From the NCBI GenBank assembly GCA_963573315.1, contig OY752145.1, forward strand, positions 1,922,001 to 1,986,000: a DNA stretch of 64,000 nucleotides. Direction: 5' to 3'. Under the pieces are notes generated by a model that searched no databases, had not been told where the DNA came from, and saw nothing but the letters and a program-made list of their open reading frames with translations. This DNA is from Entomortierella parvispora (lineage: Eukaryota; Mortierellomycota; Mortierellomycetes; Mortierellales; Mortierellaceae). The position numbers and the translations under genes are program-made. The number at the start of each line of letters is the position of its first letter. Position 1 is the stretch's first letter. This document shows, in pieces, positions 22,856 through 36,500 of the stretch.

Positions 22856-25800
22856 CTAGTTCTCCAACAGCGACGACAACGTCCGCTTCTCCACATCGCT
22901 CAGTTCAGTCACGCTTTGCGCAAACGCGGGCGAGTTTTGTTGGACACACTGGCGGAAAAAGTCGACCAGGCAATCCTTCATGTTCAGCTGGTAGACTGGA
23001 TCCGCCAACACGTCAGGGTCAGATTCTTGCTCCTCGTCCTCTTCTCCGCCCTCCATGTCCAACCCACTGGCGTCCAAGAAGTCTGAAAGCATTGCAAACT
23101 TGTCTTTTTGGTTCGATTCCTCGTCTTCCCAGTCATCCTCTCCAAACTCATCCTCATCATCGTAATCAGACTCGGCTGCCTGGTCCTCTTCTTCCTCAAT
23201 CTTGGCAGTCAGGTCCGTTGCAAGTAAACGAATAATCTTGACAGGCACGGTGGTGATGGTGTACTGATCAGGGGCTATGGTCAAGGCGATAGAAAGAATA
23301 AGGAATAAGTATTTGAAATATTCTAATCCACGTTTACCGTATTGGGACTCGGACCATTCGTCAGGACTTGACCATCCCATTCGGGCTGGTTGGAATGATG
23401 TTGCACAAAGGAGCTCAAAACATAAAACTTACTGTTCTTGGCTCTGGAGCGGGTCACAATACGAGAGGATGTAGAAACAATCAACTCACCATTGACCTGT
23501 ACAGCATTCACACGAGGGTCCGCCGACATGTAGATCTTTGTCAAAGCAACAGTACTATTTAAGAGAATCAACACGGCACAATGGAGTTACCACCAGGCGC
23601 CATTGTCTGCCATCAAGACAAAAAAAAAGATGATTCTCTAACATCCGAGATATTTACCTGACTTTTTGGTTGTAAATTCCAGTAAAGTCGGCGTGGTTAG
23701 CCAGCCAAGCAGAAAGAACAATGTCCAGTCCATTCCGACCTTGAATATTGATCCCACTTAAAAAGTTGATCACCACCTCATGCTGGTTCAAGCAAAGGTG
23801 GGCGAATACCATGACGAGAGGCTAGTGTTTGTGTAAGCCCATTCGAGCTTGCGTTAAAAAAAGTAACAAAGCGACATATTCAAGACTTTCTTTTGTTATA
23901 CTTTTCATCCTCCTTACCTGGATAAACGTGGAAAGTTTAGCCTCTGCCAAACGAAGAGTGACGGCGTTCAAGAGGTCAGGGATGATAGGGGCGACCAAGT
24001 CGCCACCTTTTTTGATCAACTTGCAAATCATGTCTCCGACAAACAACGCTGCTGACTCTGTCTGGGAGGGATCCAAGAGCTTGGCAATAAACTGAATGAT
24101 CAGTTCCAATCCAGTCTTGCCACTGGCTGCGTCGCGCCTAAGATCGGTCATTGGGAACCAGGGTTAGCAAAATAAACGTAAACATAACCTGTTTCCCATC
24201 TTAATCGATCCATATACTGTACCATTCAGCAATCTGCTGGACATCCTTCTGGATGACGACAACAAGACACTCTTGTCCACTCTATAATTTGTTCAAAAAA
24301 GAAGCGTTAATGCTCAGTAAACACCTCGGCAAGTATTCAAATTAGGCACTCTTAGTTTCTCTTACTTGAAGAGTATCTCTGTCATCCGTGGTCAAGAGCA
24401 CAGACATCAGACCATGGAAGAATTGGGAAACGTAACCAGCAGGCAATGGCGAGGAGGCTCCCTGAACCAGAGACTTTAACAAATCGACTGCAGATGACAC
24501 CATAGCCTTGTCGGGGTTCTCGGGTGAAATGATGCTCACCAAAACAGGCATAGCACGGACACTCAAAGCAGCATGCATGTACTGGTTCAATGCCAAGCTG
24601 TCAAAGAGATCCATGATATCGATGGAGATCAAGTGGTCTGCAGGATACTTCACCCAGTTGTCGAGTACCAGTGGTCCTAAAATGGATTCGAATTCAGCTG
24701 CGACTTGCTCATCGACCTATCCGTGACGCAACATTAGATCAAAAAGAATATATCAGACATTGGCCAATAAACAAACGTCGCCAAAACGTGTTTGGTAAAG
24801 ACAATGTAGAGTACAAACCTTGGAGGTGGTCATTAACGTGCGGAGGATAAGGCTAAGGGTTTCCTCGGTGGTGATTTCCATCATGGGCGCAACGCCCTGA
24901 AGAATGGAACGTTGGAAGGGGACAATGTACTGTTTATCAAGGTACTGATTAAAGTTGTTCAGTGCCTTCAGTGCAGAGACTTTGACCACAGCCGAGGGAG
25001 ACTTCAAAATAGCTTCGACAGCAGCCGACACATACTGGGATGCGAGGTTTGAAGGAAGAATTGAGGCAAACTGGGAGGCAAATACAAAGGAGCGACCCTG
25101 CAAGAACGGGAAGTCGTGCTCGGAGAGGTTGCCGAGGACTACATGATCAAAGAGGGCTCCGACCTCCACAGGCGTGTGTTCACCGGTCTTGATGGTCTGT
25201 GCAAGCTCGCCAGCCAAAAGACCCACTGCCAACAAACCCGATTCCTGTGCCTTCCACCAGTTGATGTTTCCGTTGGACTTTTCAGTCAGTGAGTTTGAAG
25301 CTTCCTGCTTGACACTCAAGTTCAACGCGGCGAGGGTCTCATTTTCAAAGTTGTCCACCAGGGTCAAAAGGAGGTCCTCGGCCGCAATACGGACATTGAA
25401 TGAATAAGAGTCGTCTTCCTCATCGGCAATGAACTGGTTGGGATCCGAGATCCAAGTCTCTGCTTGGTCGTCCGTCATCTGCATGTAGCTCAACACATTC
25501 CAGACAAGTTCTGTGAGAATTCCCGATTTTCCATCCTGGCCAACAAATGCCGTCTGTGTCAGCTTGCGGCGTCTGCACGCCATCTGAATGAACTCGAACT
25601 GAACAAACAGCAACGACTCAAATCCAATTGTCTCGCCATCTGAATCCTGGAACGACTCGCCCACAGAATCGCTAGTGTTGACATATTCAGAAAGGTATCT
25701 GGGTCTCAGATGAAGGACATCTTGCCAGACAGCCGACAAAATCTGAAGGAGATAGGGTCCCATCAGTTTGGGGAAGCCCTGAATCGACAGGTTGATGCAC

Positions 25801-27110
25801 TACATGGCGGAAGAATCAAGGATATTAGATAATTGTGTGCAGGGATTCCAGCTAGCCCCATGGAAAAGGCAAACATGCACATACCTTTAAAATCTCGGTC
25901 TTCAGGCCCCACTCTCCAACTTCCACCTCTGGTGAATCGGTGGAGCTCTTGTTCAGGATGATGATAAACGCTTCATTCCACTGACCAATAATTGGGGTCA
26001 AATAGGTTTTCACTGCCTCGGGATGCTCCTCCTTAATGGTATAAAGCATCTCGACAGCGTTGCGGAAAATAGAAGCGCAACGCGATCGAGTGGCATGTGA
26101 GTAAAGTTGTTCAGACATCAAAATCCGCAAGAGCTCGGGGAAGAGAACAGGTGCAACTAGAGGTAGCTGAACATGGGTAATATCCTTGTTGACAAACTCT
26201 GCAATTGTTCACACGAAAACCGGTCGAATATAGTCAGTACGTATCCTCATTTTGATCCTCAGCGTCGATTGAAAAAGAGTTTAGGTGCGAGGACTTACCA
26301 GCCAGAACGCGCATGGATCCATGAACCTCATCCGCTGAGCCATTCTTCAAATGATGAACAAGGATATCCAGCAGGTTGGGCCATGACTCGGGCCAATCAT
26401 GGTGAGCAATCTTGGACACGACATAGGCCTAAATGGAGGAGATATATAAAAAAACCTCGCTGGTTAAGACATGTCTAAACGATTGTTTTCATCCTCTTGT
26501 CTAAAGCAGTAACTTACACAGGATGCACGGATGCGGTTCGTGGGGTCGGACAGTCCAGAAAGAACCATGTCGCGAACGATAGCCTTTGTCTGTTGAATCA
26601 GAAGTTGTTCAGTACACTGCCCGAGTCTTCTTGATTTGCCACCAAAAAGGGGGAGCTTTCTTCCTGTTCTTCCTTACCTCTGCTGGAGGCTCCGGGCCAC
26701 GAAATCTTGCGCCTTTCTCTGACCACTGAGTGTCGACAAAGTTCTTGAGCAGGACAGCTGCGGAATGACGCTGTGAGATGTTGCATTCCCGGGCAAGGGC
26801 CAGCTTGACGAGACTGATGGGATACTCTAGTGGATGGAACCGCATGTTTTACGCAAGTTAGATGGAACTTCACAATGAATGAGGACAGACGCTCGTTTGT
26901 TCTGAGTATCGCGAGAGTCGGATTGCAGCGCCAGGATGCTGAGTTCATGCATGCATGTGTCCATGTGTCTACGTGTCCATGTGTCCATGCATGGTTGCGC
27001 CATGTACCTGGATTGATCCTGAGCTCCTTGAGCTTGAGCTCGGCAGCCAGGCGGGTGTTGGTGTCGGCCGAGAGGGTGTCGGTCAAGGTCTGGAAGACGG
27101 CCTGGTCCAT
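22856..27110 (-). CDS. KAP114: Importin-9 / Kap114-type karyopherin beta
   Basis: This is a nuclear import receptor of the importin-9/Kap114 group (histones, TBP, Nap1 as cargo in yeast). I read twelve exons: 27008-27110, 26678-26826, 26518-26589, 26299-26428, 25885-26198, 24819-25799, 24366-24716, 24223-24281, 23918-24137, 23658-23821, 23433-23554 and 22856-23274. They give 1,027 residues against about 1,000-1,040 in the family. Family marks are an importin-beta N-terminal repeat (RHSAAVLLKNFVDTQW), HHDWPESWPNLLDILVHHLK with HGSMRVLAE, and ESFQDSDGETIGFESLLFVQF. The C-terminus has RSRAKNTPDQYT, a very acidic loop, and DPVYQLNMKDCLVDFFRQ, the usual importin-9 ending. Phases close at all eleven junctions. 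It is divergent from the RSC subunit gene across 1.17 kb. Confidence 0.93.
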
Positions 27111-27860
27111 GGTCGGGCAAGGATGATGAGGTGGTGATGGTGGTAGAAGGATGAAAAATGTGCCCCTCTTCCCTCGCTCCGCTCTTTCTTGAATACGACA
27201 AAAGAACGCGTCCAGAAAACACACAAAAAAAAAAAAAAAAAAAAAAGAGTGACTGTGTTTCTACCCATGTGTCCGTCGCGTCGCGAAGTATTCTTTATGT
27301 TCGGGGGGTGGGAAGGAAGAGCAATGTTCTTTCCATAGTCCTTGTTTTCTTGCTGTTCTCTGCTGTTTGGTCGAATGGCTAAGAGTCTGTCTGTTGCAAC
27401 AGGAACAAATGGCAACAACGCCACAAGGACCGATGTCTGCTTGGCAATTATGAAGACAATATGTGTGTTGTCATGTCGCACCCCTGGTCACCTTTTATTC
27501 TGGGTGTTGCTGCTCTATCTGGACCAAATGAAGACTGTCCGAGTGGCAGAAGAAAAAGGGGCGCAACAGAGTCGGAAAGAGAGAGGGAGAGAGATAGTCA
27601 AGACAGCAGCATCCAAAGAGAACTGCGCGCACGTGACCTGTAGGGGTATTTTTTTGTGCGGGAGGTGTGTGTGTGCGGTCAGTGTATGTGTGTGTGTTGG
27701 CATGGGCATGGATGGGCACACGGGCGTCTTTTTCTTTTCTTTTCCCTGTTCTCCTCTGTCCATCCATCCATCCATCCATCTCGATCCATTTCATTCGCCT
27801 TCTTCCTCTCTTTCTCTTGTCTTTCGCTACTCTTGCTCCTGCACCTACTGCACACGACAC

Positions 27861-27899
<39 letters not shown>

Positions 27900-28282
27900 G
27901 CATACACACACACACACTCTCTCTCTCTCTTTGCACACTCTCGTCTCTCTCCTCCCACACACCGTTCAGTCGATGATTATATAGGGGCCTTTCTTTCTTT
28001 ACTCTTTCTTTCTCGTCCCTTTTGTTTTCTTCTCTTTCTCTCCTTGTCTTTTCTTCTCTCTCTCTGCCTCTCTCTCTTTCTTTCGTCCTTCCTCCTTCTC
28101 TTTCTCTCTTCCTTCACTCTCTCTCCCTATCTCTCTCTCTATCTCTCTCTCTCCTTCACTACACACCCAACCACCCGCACCTCCCACCCACTCCCACTCT
28201 ACTCCATTCCATTCCATTCCGCAACTTTAAACACACACCCTTCCTTCCTTCCTTCCTTCCTTCTTTCTTTCCTCGTCAACGC
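27111..28282. promoter_or_regulatory. Divergent promoter region with several microsatellites
   Basis: The shared 5' region of KAP114 (minus) and the RSC subunit (plus). It contains poly-A at 27226-27246, CCAT repeats at 27758-27780, a CAGA tract at about 27861-27900 followed by CA and CT runs, a long CT-rich stretch at 27985-28160 and TTCC repeats at 28240-28272. Open frames across it are repeat-driven and not credible as genes. Confidence 0.6.
27861..27900. repeat. CAGA tetranucleotide microsatellite
   Basis: About ten uninterrupted CAGA units, followed directly by CA and CT dinucleotide runs, in the KAP114-RSC promoter region. Confidence 0.9.
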
Positions 28283-31200
28283 ATGCCTCCTCCACGAAAA
28301 AAGAGCGCGGCCGCCAGAGGCCCCGCCTCGATCCTGGAAGGAATCTCGTTTGACGACAAGCCCGCCGCCATGGCCCAGATCCTCGAGCGGCTCGAGAATC
28401 TCAAGGACAGGACGTAAGCACAGCGAATCCCTTTCCTCCGAGCAGGCGAGAAAGGAGAAAGAGGGAAAAGAGAAAAAGAAAAAAGTCGCACTCCTTCCTT
28501 GCTCCTTGCTCTTTTCCTTGGTCCCTTCATGATGCTCTCATGGATTTACGTTACTCATTCCGTGTCCCTCCTTCCTTCTATAGCGGGCGGACAATCTCGA
28601 GTCTCTTTCTCGAGCTGCCCGACCGGGACGACTATCCAGACTACTACCAGCTCATCGTCTCGCCCGTCGCCCTCGACGTTATCCAGGTAGCGTGCACCAT
28701 CCACTTCCAGCCTTTCTTTCTAACCACCGACCACCGAACAAAGAGTCGTTTCGTTTGTTTTTGTTTGTTGGGGGAACAGACAAGGTTCCTTTTTCACCGG
28801 CTCTTTTTTTGCGTCCAACGCACCTGCACCTGCATCCATCCACGTCTGCCTGCCTATGCTGTCCTTGCCCCCTCCCACTCTACTTTTCCCGCGCTTTGCT
28901 CTCTCTCTCTCTCTCTAGTCCTCAAATCGCTACAGCTAACCATCCACTTTCGCCTTGTAGAATCGTCTGGACGCTGGCGAATACAACAATGACAACCTCG
29001 CCAAATTCAGAGACGATCTTCGGACCATGACCGCAAACGCAAAGCAGTACAACAGAGAGGGCTCCACTGTGCATAAGGATGCTACCACGCTGGAGGTTCG
29101 TTCCCAGTCAATGCCCTCCCCCCCCCCCCCCCCCCCAAAAAAAAAAACAACCCCTGGACGTACACTACCATCTGGACCTGACTCTATGTTTTCACCTTTC
29201 CTTGTTTCCCTGTAGAGCTACATCGATGTCGCAGTCAAAGCTCTGATGGACGACGGCTCGGACAAGCCTGTCCAAGAACAGGTAGGACCCCTGCTTGAGA
29301 GACTCATTTTCATCAAATACACATTCATACACAACATGGGTTGCAACGTGGCGCGCTAATTCAAAGGATTTTCTCCTTTTTCTCTTCATCTCATTCTGCC
29401 CAGTTTTCACAAGAGTTCTGTTTCAAAATCTTGACCATTATCAAAGACCACACCGATGGAGAGTAAGCATACGATAATCACTGAGTGTTGATTCTATTCA
29501 GATTGCCCAAATACTGACGCTGCTCGTTTTAATTCTCCATCAGAGGAAGACAGGTTGCTGAACTTTTCCTGGAACTTCCAGATGAGGATGAATACCCAGA
29601 CTATTATGAAGAGGTAACACATCGCCTACAAAGGCATGACTAAGCAGCGCCGTGCTTTTTATCTAGTCTCTGTAAATGCCATTGCTGACGCTTGAATGCT
29701 TCGTTAGATCCTAAGGCCGATCGCGATTGAAGATATTGAGCGAAAGATCAAAAGGGACGGGTACCCAAACATGGAAACCTTTGAAAAGGACATGAACCTA
29801 ATGTTTTCAAACGCAAAAACCTATAACGTGGAGGGCTCTGCAGTGTATTTGGACGCAGATGAACTACAGGTACAGTAGCTATCAAAACGGCACTGAATCG
29901 GTTGATTACAAATGTGGCGCAAGTTGCTTCGGGGCTCTAACGTGTGTCACTTGCTGCTTAGCGCCTATTCTGGAGCTCGATTGGCAAAAATGGAAGAGGA
30001 CGTCAACCCTCTGGCAAGCGTCCCGTGAAGCACGAAACTGAGTTTGAAGAAATCCAGTATGGAGACGAAACACTTAAAATCGGTAAGGTGAACTCATATG
30101 TACAGTACTTGTGCTTCGATCTTGCACAGTGGAGCAACCTAGAGCTAACGCCGTCAAACATTGTAGGCGACTTTGTTCACCTTGAAAACACGTCGGATCC
30201 TTCCAAGCCTCTTATCGGCCTCATTTTCAGTCTTTGGGAAGAAAAGTATGCACAGGATAGAGTTGCTTTTTTTTAATTGTCAAATGGCTTGTTGCTAATG
30301 GCCAGTTTTTTTATTTATTTCGTAGAGGTCAGAAGGCTCTGGATGCCGTTTGGTTCCTTCGACCAGATCAAATCGTCCATCCATATTCGAGCCGGTTTTA
30401 CGCGGATGAGGTGGTCAGGGTCTCGGGAGTTCATCCACATGCGCTCAGCGAGGTGATTGAAAAGTGCTTTGTTCTCCTGCCTAGGGATTATATCAGAGGC
30501 AGGCCGGTTGAATGGAAGCAGGGCCTCAAAATTTATATCTGTGAACAGCGCTATAGCGAGTCTCAATCGTTGACAAAGCTGAAACATTGGGCGAGCTGTC
30601 TTCCTCCTCGGTACAGGAACCCAGATACCAAACTGACTCTATTCAGGGAACCCTTGACTCTCAAGAAATTACCAAGAGCATCAGCAGCAGACAAACCAGA
30701 ACAAGTTGACACTAGTGAGCCCGCTTCCAGAGCAAGCACTCCCGAGGACAGCAACAGCGTATCGTCTTATCCTTCTTCTCCTAGCGTGACTTCAGCACCC
30801 GCCCCGAAATCTGCACACCGGCCTACCGCAAAAGCAATGTCAAAATCGACCCCAAAGCCTTCCAGCAAACCTGCACCGACAAAAACAGCAAAGTCAAATA
30901 AGCGCAAGTCTGCTCAGTTACAGCCGGATGGCGACGTGGACGCTCACCCGAAGGCAGTTGCAAAGACACCTGACGTACAGCCGCAACAACCCCCCAAACC
31001 TCAGCACCCAAAACCACTGTCATCACTACCACTCGGCTCCCCGACTCACCAACGTTTTAGATGCCATTACTCGAACTTGTCCACGAATCTACAGTGCACA
31101 AGGTAAATAATCGATGCGACGTATGTTTGAGAGCGCCTTGCTGAGAGGATCAAGCTGACGCATATCCATTGTCCTCTATAGTGTGTTTTCAAACGAACTG

Positions 31201-33256
31201 GAATTGCGGAGACATGTCACCGAGGAGCATTCCAATACAATGTCCACTGCATCCAATGGATCTTCAACATCTTCAACGCCGGCACTCAAGCGAGGGAGAC
31301 CCAAAAAGCCATCGTCATCAACTACAGGGGCTGAAAATTCGCCACCCACATCTGTGGCCTCTGTTCCTTCACAGCAGACTGTGCCGTCATTGTTGAGCCA
31401 GGGCGATTACCCATCAAACACATACAACACTTATGGTGCCATGCCCCAGCATCCTGCCAACCCATCCTCACGCAACATGCAAGCTGGAATGTATTCCGGA
31501 AGCGCATACCCACCACAGCAGCCACAGCAACAGCAACAGCAACAGCAACCCATGTACCCCATGCCCCAAAGAGCGGATCCCTACCAACAACAGTACTCTG
31601 GCTACCCAATGCCCCCAGTAGGAGCAAGATCTCAGGGATATACCGGTGGATACAATCAACAACCATACGGACAGCAATATCCAGTGCAACCACAACACAC
31701 TGGGTACCCACAGACTGCTTATGGCTCATCTCAATTCCATCAAGGATATGGATCGCATGGAGGTTATCAGTCTCAAGGCCAATACTCCCATAATACATAT
31801 CCAAACGCGTCACCTTATCCGTACAGCAGTAGCCAGGCGCACAGGAATACTCAGGTGACTCCTTCCGGCCCCTCATCTTCGACACCGTCCACATCATCAA
31901 ACATGGATCACCAGCTTGCCCAGCAACAACAACAACTCGCTCAACAGCAACGACTTGTTCAACAGCAACAGATGGTACAGCAGCAATATTTGGCACAGCA
32001 GCAGCAGCTTGCAAATCAACATGTTCAGCAGCAACAACTAACCCAGCAGCAGCAACAACAGCAATACTCTGGCCTTCATCAAAGGAGTCTGTCGACCCAA
32101 AGTCACTCTTCTCAACCTTCTCAACCGACATATGCTTCAATCTCACCAATGAGCTCTGGTAATGTCACACCTGGCTCCACTTCAGCGGGATTGGCCAGTG
32201 GCCCCCATACTGGCTACGCAGGCGGCCCAGGACATGTTGCCTATACAGGACAGGAGCAGACCTACGGAAGCCAAACCTCTGCAGGATATGGTCACGAAAA
32301 TACTGGCGGCCATACGAATAGCCATACGAACAGCCATGGGTACCATCAAAGCACTGGCTCCATTTCGTCCATCACTTCAAATTCAAACTATGGGATGGTT
32401 CCATCTTCCACGTCTGCGTCAAATGCAATGATCCCTCATTCAGTCGAAGGTATCGGACTTGGACTCTCTGGGGTTTCCAGTGCTGACCATGGTCGTATCG
32501 TTCCCGGCAGCCACCTTGCATCTAGTGGAGGCGTACAGCCCTCTCTCCCAGCCGACAGTTCAAAACTGACATGTATGTTTCTTCACAAAGCTTGTGTCAG
32601 ATTGTGTGTGTGGTGGTTTTTTTTTTTTTTTTTTTTTTTTTTTTGATGTTATGCTATGTTATCACGATCCAAGCCCGCTAACCGGTCAATGATATGTCCT
32701 ATAGCAAACACGTTTCTGAACTCGAATATGACCAAGAACTCAAACATGGCGGCATCAGGAGCAAACATGTGGTATGCGTCATCCACCCCACAGGACTTGG
32801 CAACGCCTGCATCGTCGTTGCTGTCTTTGACGACTGCTATGCCAAAGTTAGGCCAGGATTCTTCTGATTATTTGGTCAAGAGACAAAGAGTGGACCACGG
32901 TATGGGACCAATGTCGCAACAGATGAACCCAGAGCACAGCCAGCAGCAGCAGCTTCATTCACAACTCTCCAATGTAGGAGTAGCACCTATTGCCCCTATT
33001 TCTGAGGGCTATGGTGACTCGTTTGGGGGCGATGCAAACCATGCTGGATACAGGAATGGGGCCAGGAACGGATCTACTCATGGAAATGTAGCCCCGATTG
33101 TTCTTCCTGGCATAGATGGTATGTTGAAACTCGAATACGATTGGGTCTGCAGTGACAGGGAGGGAGGGTTTGTTGGTTTGTTTTGATCAAAAACTAATCT
33201 CTTGTATTTTGTTGAAATGAACAGCTTTGACCGGATCCGTGGAAAAGGAGCATTAA
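28283..33256 (+). CDS. RSC chromatin-remodelling subunit, Rsc1/Rsc2 type
   Basis: I read thirteen exons: 28283-28413, 28584-28686, 28961-29095, 29216-29281, 29404-29462, 29544-29613, 29708-29869, 29962-30082, 30167-30245, 30326-31102, 31182-32572, 32705-33118 and 33225-33256, giving 1,179 residues. The order is that of Rsc1/Rsc2. Bromodomain 1 (about 45-150) has ELPDRDDYPDYYQLIVSPV and NAKQYNREGS. Bromodomain 2 (about 175-285) has ELPDEDEYPDYYE and NAKTYNVEGS. A BAH domain (about 320-450) has KIGDFVHLENTSD, GLIFSLWEE and FYADEVVRVSGVH. A single Cys2His2-like finger (about 555-587; CHYSN...C...HVTEEH) and an AT-hook (KRGRPKK) follow. A Q-rich low-complexity tail of over 500 residues makes it longer than the yeast proteins (about 890-930). 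The last exon (ALTGSVEKEH) depends on a splice at 33119-33224. Introns carry a 20-base poly-C (29117-29136) and a poly-T. Confidence 0.9.
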
Positions 33257-33541
33257 AAAAAGATCCGGCCACATTTCTGCTTCTGGCTACCTCATTTTTC
33301 AAGTCCTTTTTTCTTTTTTTCCCCAAGGACATTTCCGTTCAAGGCCGTAGGTCTTTTTTTTTTTTCACTCGCCCCAGAATATTGTAGTCATTTTCATCGC
33401 GAACCCCATTTTCCTACTTGCCTGCGAACAAAAAAACAAATATTAAAAGAAAAAAAAGAAAAAAAGCTGTGGACTCTTGGACTCTTGGATGTTTTTATGG
33501 TGTATTTTTAAACCGGTATTCTAGTTTAACTTACTGCCTGA

Positions 33542-36500
33542 TCACCGAAACCAAGGACTGTCCTCCGCTACATAGGGGCGAACAGGTCGTTTGTAAGGAA
33601 CGGGCATGGGACCAAAGAATGTTTGTTCATCTCGATCGCGGTGGTAAGGGTCCTTGGACTGCGATTGCGATTGCGGACCAAAATATGACTCGAGTTCCTC
33701 CTCTGTCTCGATTGGGTAAAGAATGCCCAGCTCCCAATTTCGGATGCTGATATGAATCTCACTCTTGGACATGGGCTTGTTGGCTGCCGGATCATAATTC
33801 TCGGGGCGTCCTGCTGCTTTCTTGGGTGGAGGTGCTGCCTTCTTGCTGATCGCTTTCCCCCACGCTGATTCTGTAAAGTTGGCGGATCTGTATAAACATT
33901 CATGACGGAGAGACAAGTTTTAGCCTTCAGAAGGAATATTGTTTTTGTGAGGATGGGGAGTCATCTCTTTACTTACCCGAGGTATATCCATCCGGCAATC
34001 GACTTTTCTGGTCTTCCAGAGGATGATTCTGAGGAAGAAGATCGCCCAAGCATATGCCCTGAACTTCCCGTAGGTTTTGCTGCTTTCGCCAAGATCATCT
34101 AGATTCCGGAATATAGAAGAGAGATTCTTACAGCTTCAGCTCTTTTCCTTTCATCCCACCCTTACATATTGGTCAAATAGATCGTTTTTTTTTTTTTTTT
34201 TTTTTTTTGCTTTTCCCAGCTTACCTTTGTGTGCATCAAAGACCCTTTCATTTCTCCGACACACTCGAAATCGTGCATGACCGATCGTGGATACACAGGA
34301 TCTTTCCAGTATTGTTGTTGGAAACACACCGTGCCCGCTCCCATCTCTCCGTTCCTGGACGCATGGACATTGCGCTCGGTCGGAAAGATGACCTTGATCG
34401 ACGGCATCCGCTCCTCCACATCAACTCTGGACCGTACCCGTGGCGTTAGTCCCTTGGAGGCCCGGTCAATGTCTCTTAAAAACGCAACCGTCAGCTTGCC
34501 AAGCGAGCCCGTCTAAACGGTCAAAAGCGAACGAGAAAGAGAGATAGTGAGGGGAGGAGTTGCGAGATTAGTTAGTTGACCTAAATGGAGGAGGCAGCGT
34601 TTTGTGAAACCCCCAACAACAAATAAACGGTACCGTATACTCCATATCCCATGACTGTGTTGGTACGCTCCTGGTCTCCATAATCTTGCCTAGTTGAGCG
34701 AGGCCATAGGCGTGCCTGGAATCTATAGGGAACGATCCTTGGACCGATGGAACCAACAGAACCTAGAAAAAAAAAATGACAGAAAAAGGAAATGGCAGCG
34801 TCAATAAATATCATGGTCATGTTTTTATATCTCTTTCCACATTGTCTGAAAGCCGCCATTTACCTTGGCGCTTGAGAAATCAATCGCACAAATGACCCGC
34901 AAGACTTTTTCCGGAGCAGTCATGACTTTTAGGTAGTTGTGCAATGAACAGCCAAACTCGCCCAACTCTTCTGGATCCTCCACTGGGCCACTGGGTCTCA
35001 TGACAAAGTCTTGGACATAGACAGAGTTCACAAGTTCTTCCCAGTCATAATCCACCTTTTTCCACCCCATCGTAAAAAAAAAGCGATACAAAAAGACAAT
35101 TCTGTTAGCATACGGTGGAATTTGATAATCTCTTGTTACCTATTCTCTTTCCCCAAAAAGCCTTCCGTTTGAACTTCTTACCAAATTTGCGGTAGATACC
35201 ACGACGCGACAGAACCCAGGGTAGAACAAAAGCATCAATTTCGGATGAAAAATACCCATGCTGCCAGTCATTGGAGGATGGACTTCGACAACCTGTTGTG
35301 AAACCCTATGGAAACCAGGCTACAAATACCCAAAGTTTTTTTTTCATTAGCTAAATGCAGTGCTTTCTTTCCGTTCCTCCCCTCCCTTGTGTCGTTTTCT
35401 TACCTGCTCTCCTTTATCTTTGTACCAGTGAACAAATCGGCACTGGGATATCGTCGTAGGGAGATAACGATCAAGCCAGGTTGGGTCCAGTTGAAAAGTA
35501 GTCAAGATGGCCTTTTGAACATAGTTCTTGTCCACCAGATCCCCAAACCGAATCGTGTATTGATCCTGCCTCTTTCCTTTGATGTGCGTGTTGAAAAAGG
35601 TGGCTCGGCGATAGCGTGGCAGGTAGGCCGTCGAAGATGAAGTTGATGATGATGATGCTCTAGAAGCCGGTGGAGATGAAATGGACGACGAGTAGGACAA
35701 TGCTGGGGTGGATGGTATGAAAGAAGATGCTGGGGTTGATATCGAGGGTCTAGATGATAGCGGAGGTGTTGATAAAGAAGGACTATGATCCGCTGCCGGT
35801 AACGGTCTCCTTGGAGGTGTCTGTGGCGAGATTGATGATGATAACGAAGAGGACGATACGCCCCTGTTGGGTAAGCCCGACTCTTTTGACAGAATGGCAG
35901 ACTCTACCATCTTTTCAAACTTTCCTGTAACGTTGGGCGAATTTGAAGACGACAAAGTGGATCCTCCTTGCAACGGCGATGCGGATGACTTTGATGCAAA
36001 TCCAATTGAGGAGGGCAACGGCAATAATGGTGAGGACACTGATGCGGTCGAGGTAGGAATGGGCGATGTGCCCTTGGAGTAGAGAACAGTTTTGGGGATT
36101 TTTCGCCGATGTTCTGTGTCTTCTGCAAGGTCCTTGTCCATTCGAATCGCTGAAGTGGGTAGAATATCAATACTTGATGTGGGTGGCGATGTAGAAGGTG
36201 CAGCGCGCTTTTGGAGGCGTTCTTGACGCTCGCGCTCCAGTTCGGCTCTGCTGGCACCGAGAAGGGTATTCAAGGAGGATGACAACGAGGTGGGGGGGAG
36301 GGTATTTTCCTTTGATTCTGAAGGTGGTGGTGACATCGCAGTTGAAATTGGATTTTCCTTGGCAGCATATTCCAGTGAGAGTGCTAATGCCCTTTTCAAA
36401 TCTTCGTCTTCTTCCTCGTCGTTTCCCTCCATCAGCGGTTGTGGAGCGCGGTATGTTGGAGGTGCCTGAGGAACAGGTGGTCTCTGAACAGTGGGCCGCT

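Noticed and set aside
27861-27900. Regular short repeat that could suggest an array such as CRISPR
   Set aside because: It is a plain CAGA microsatellite without spacers, in a fungal nuclear genome.
27342-28532. 396-codon open frame on the + strand
   Set aside because: It runs through CAGA, CA, CT and TTCC repeats and overlaps the true start of the RSC subunit in another frame; its protein is low-complexity Ser/Leu/Pro.
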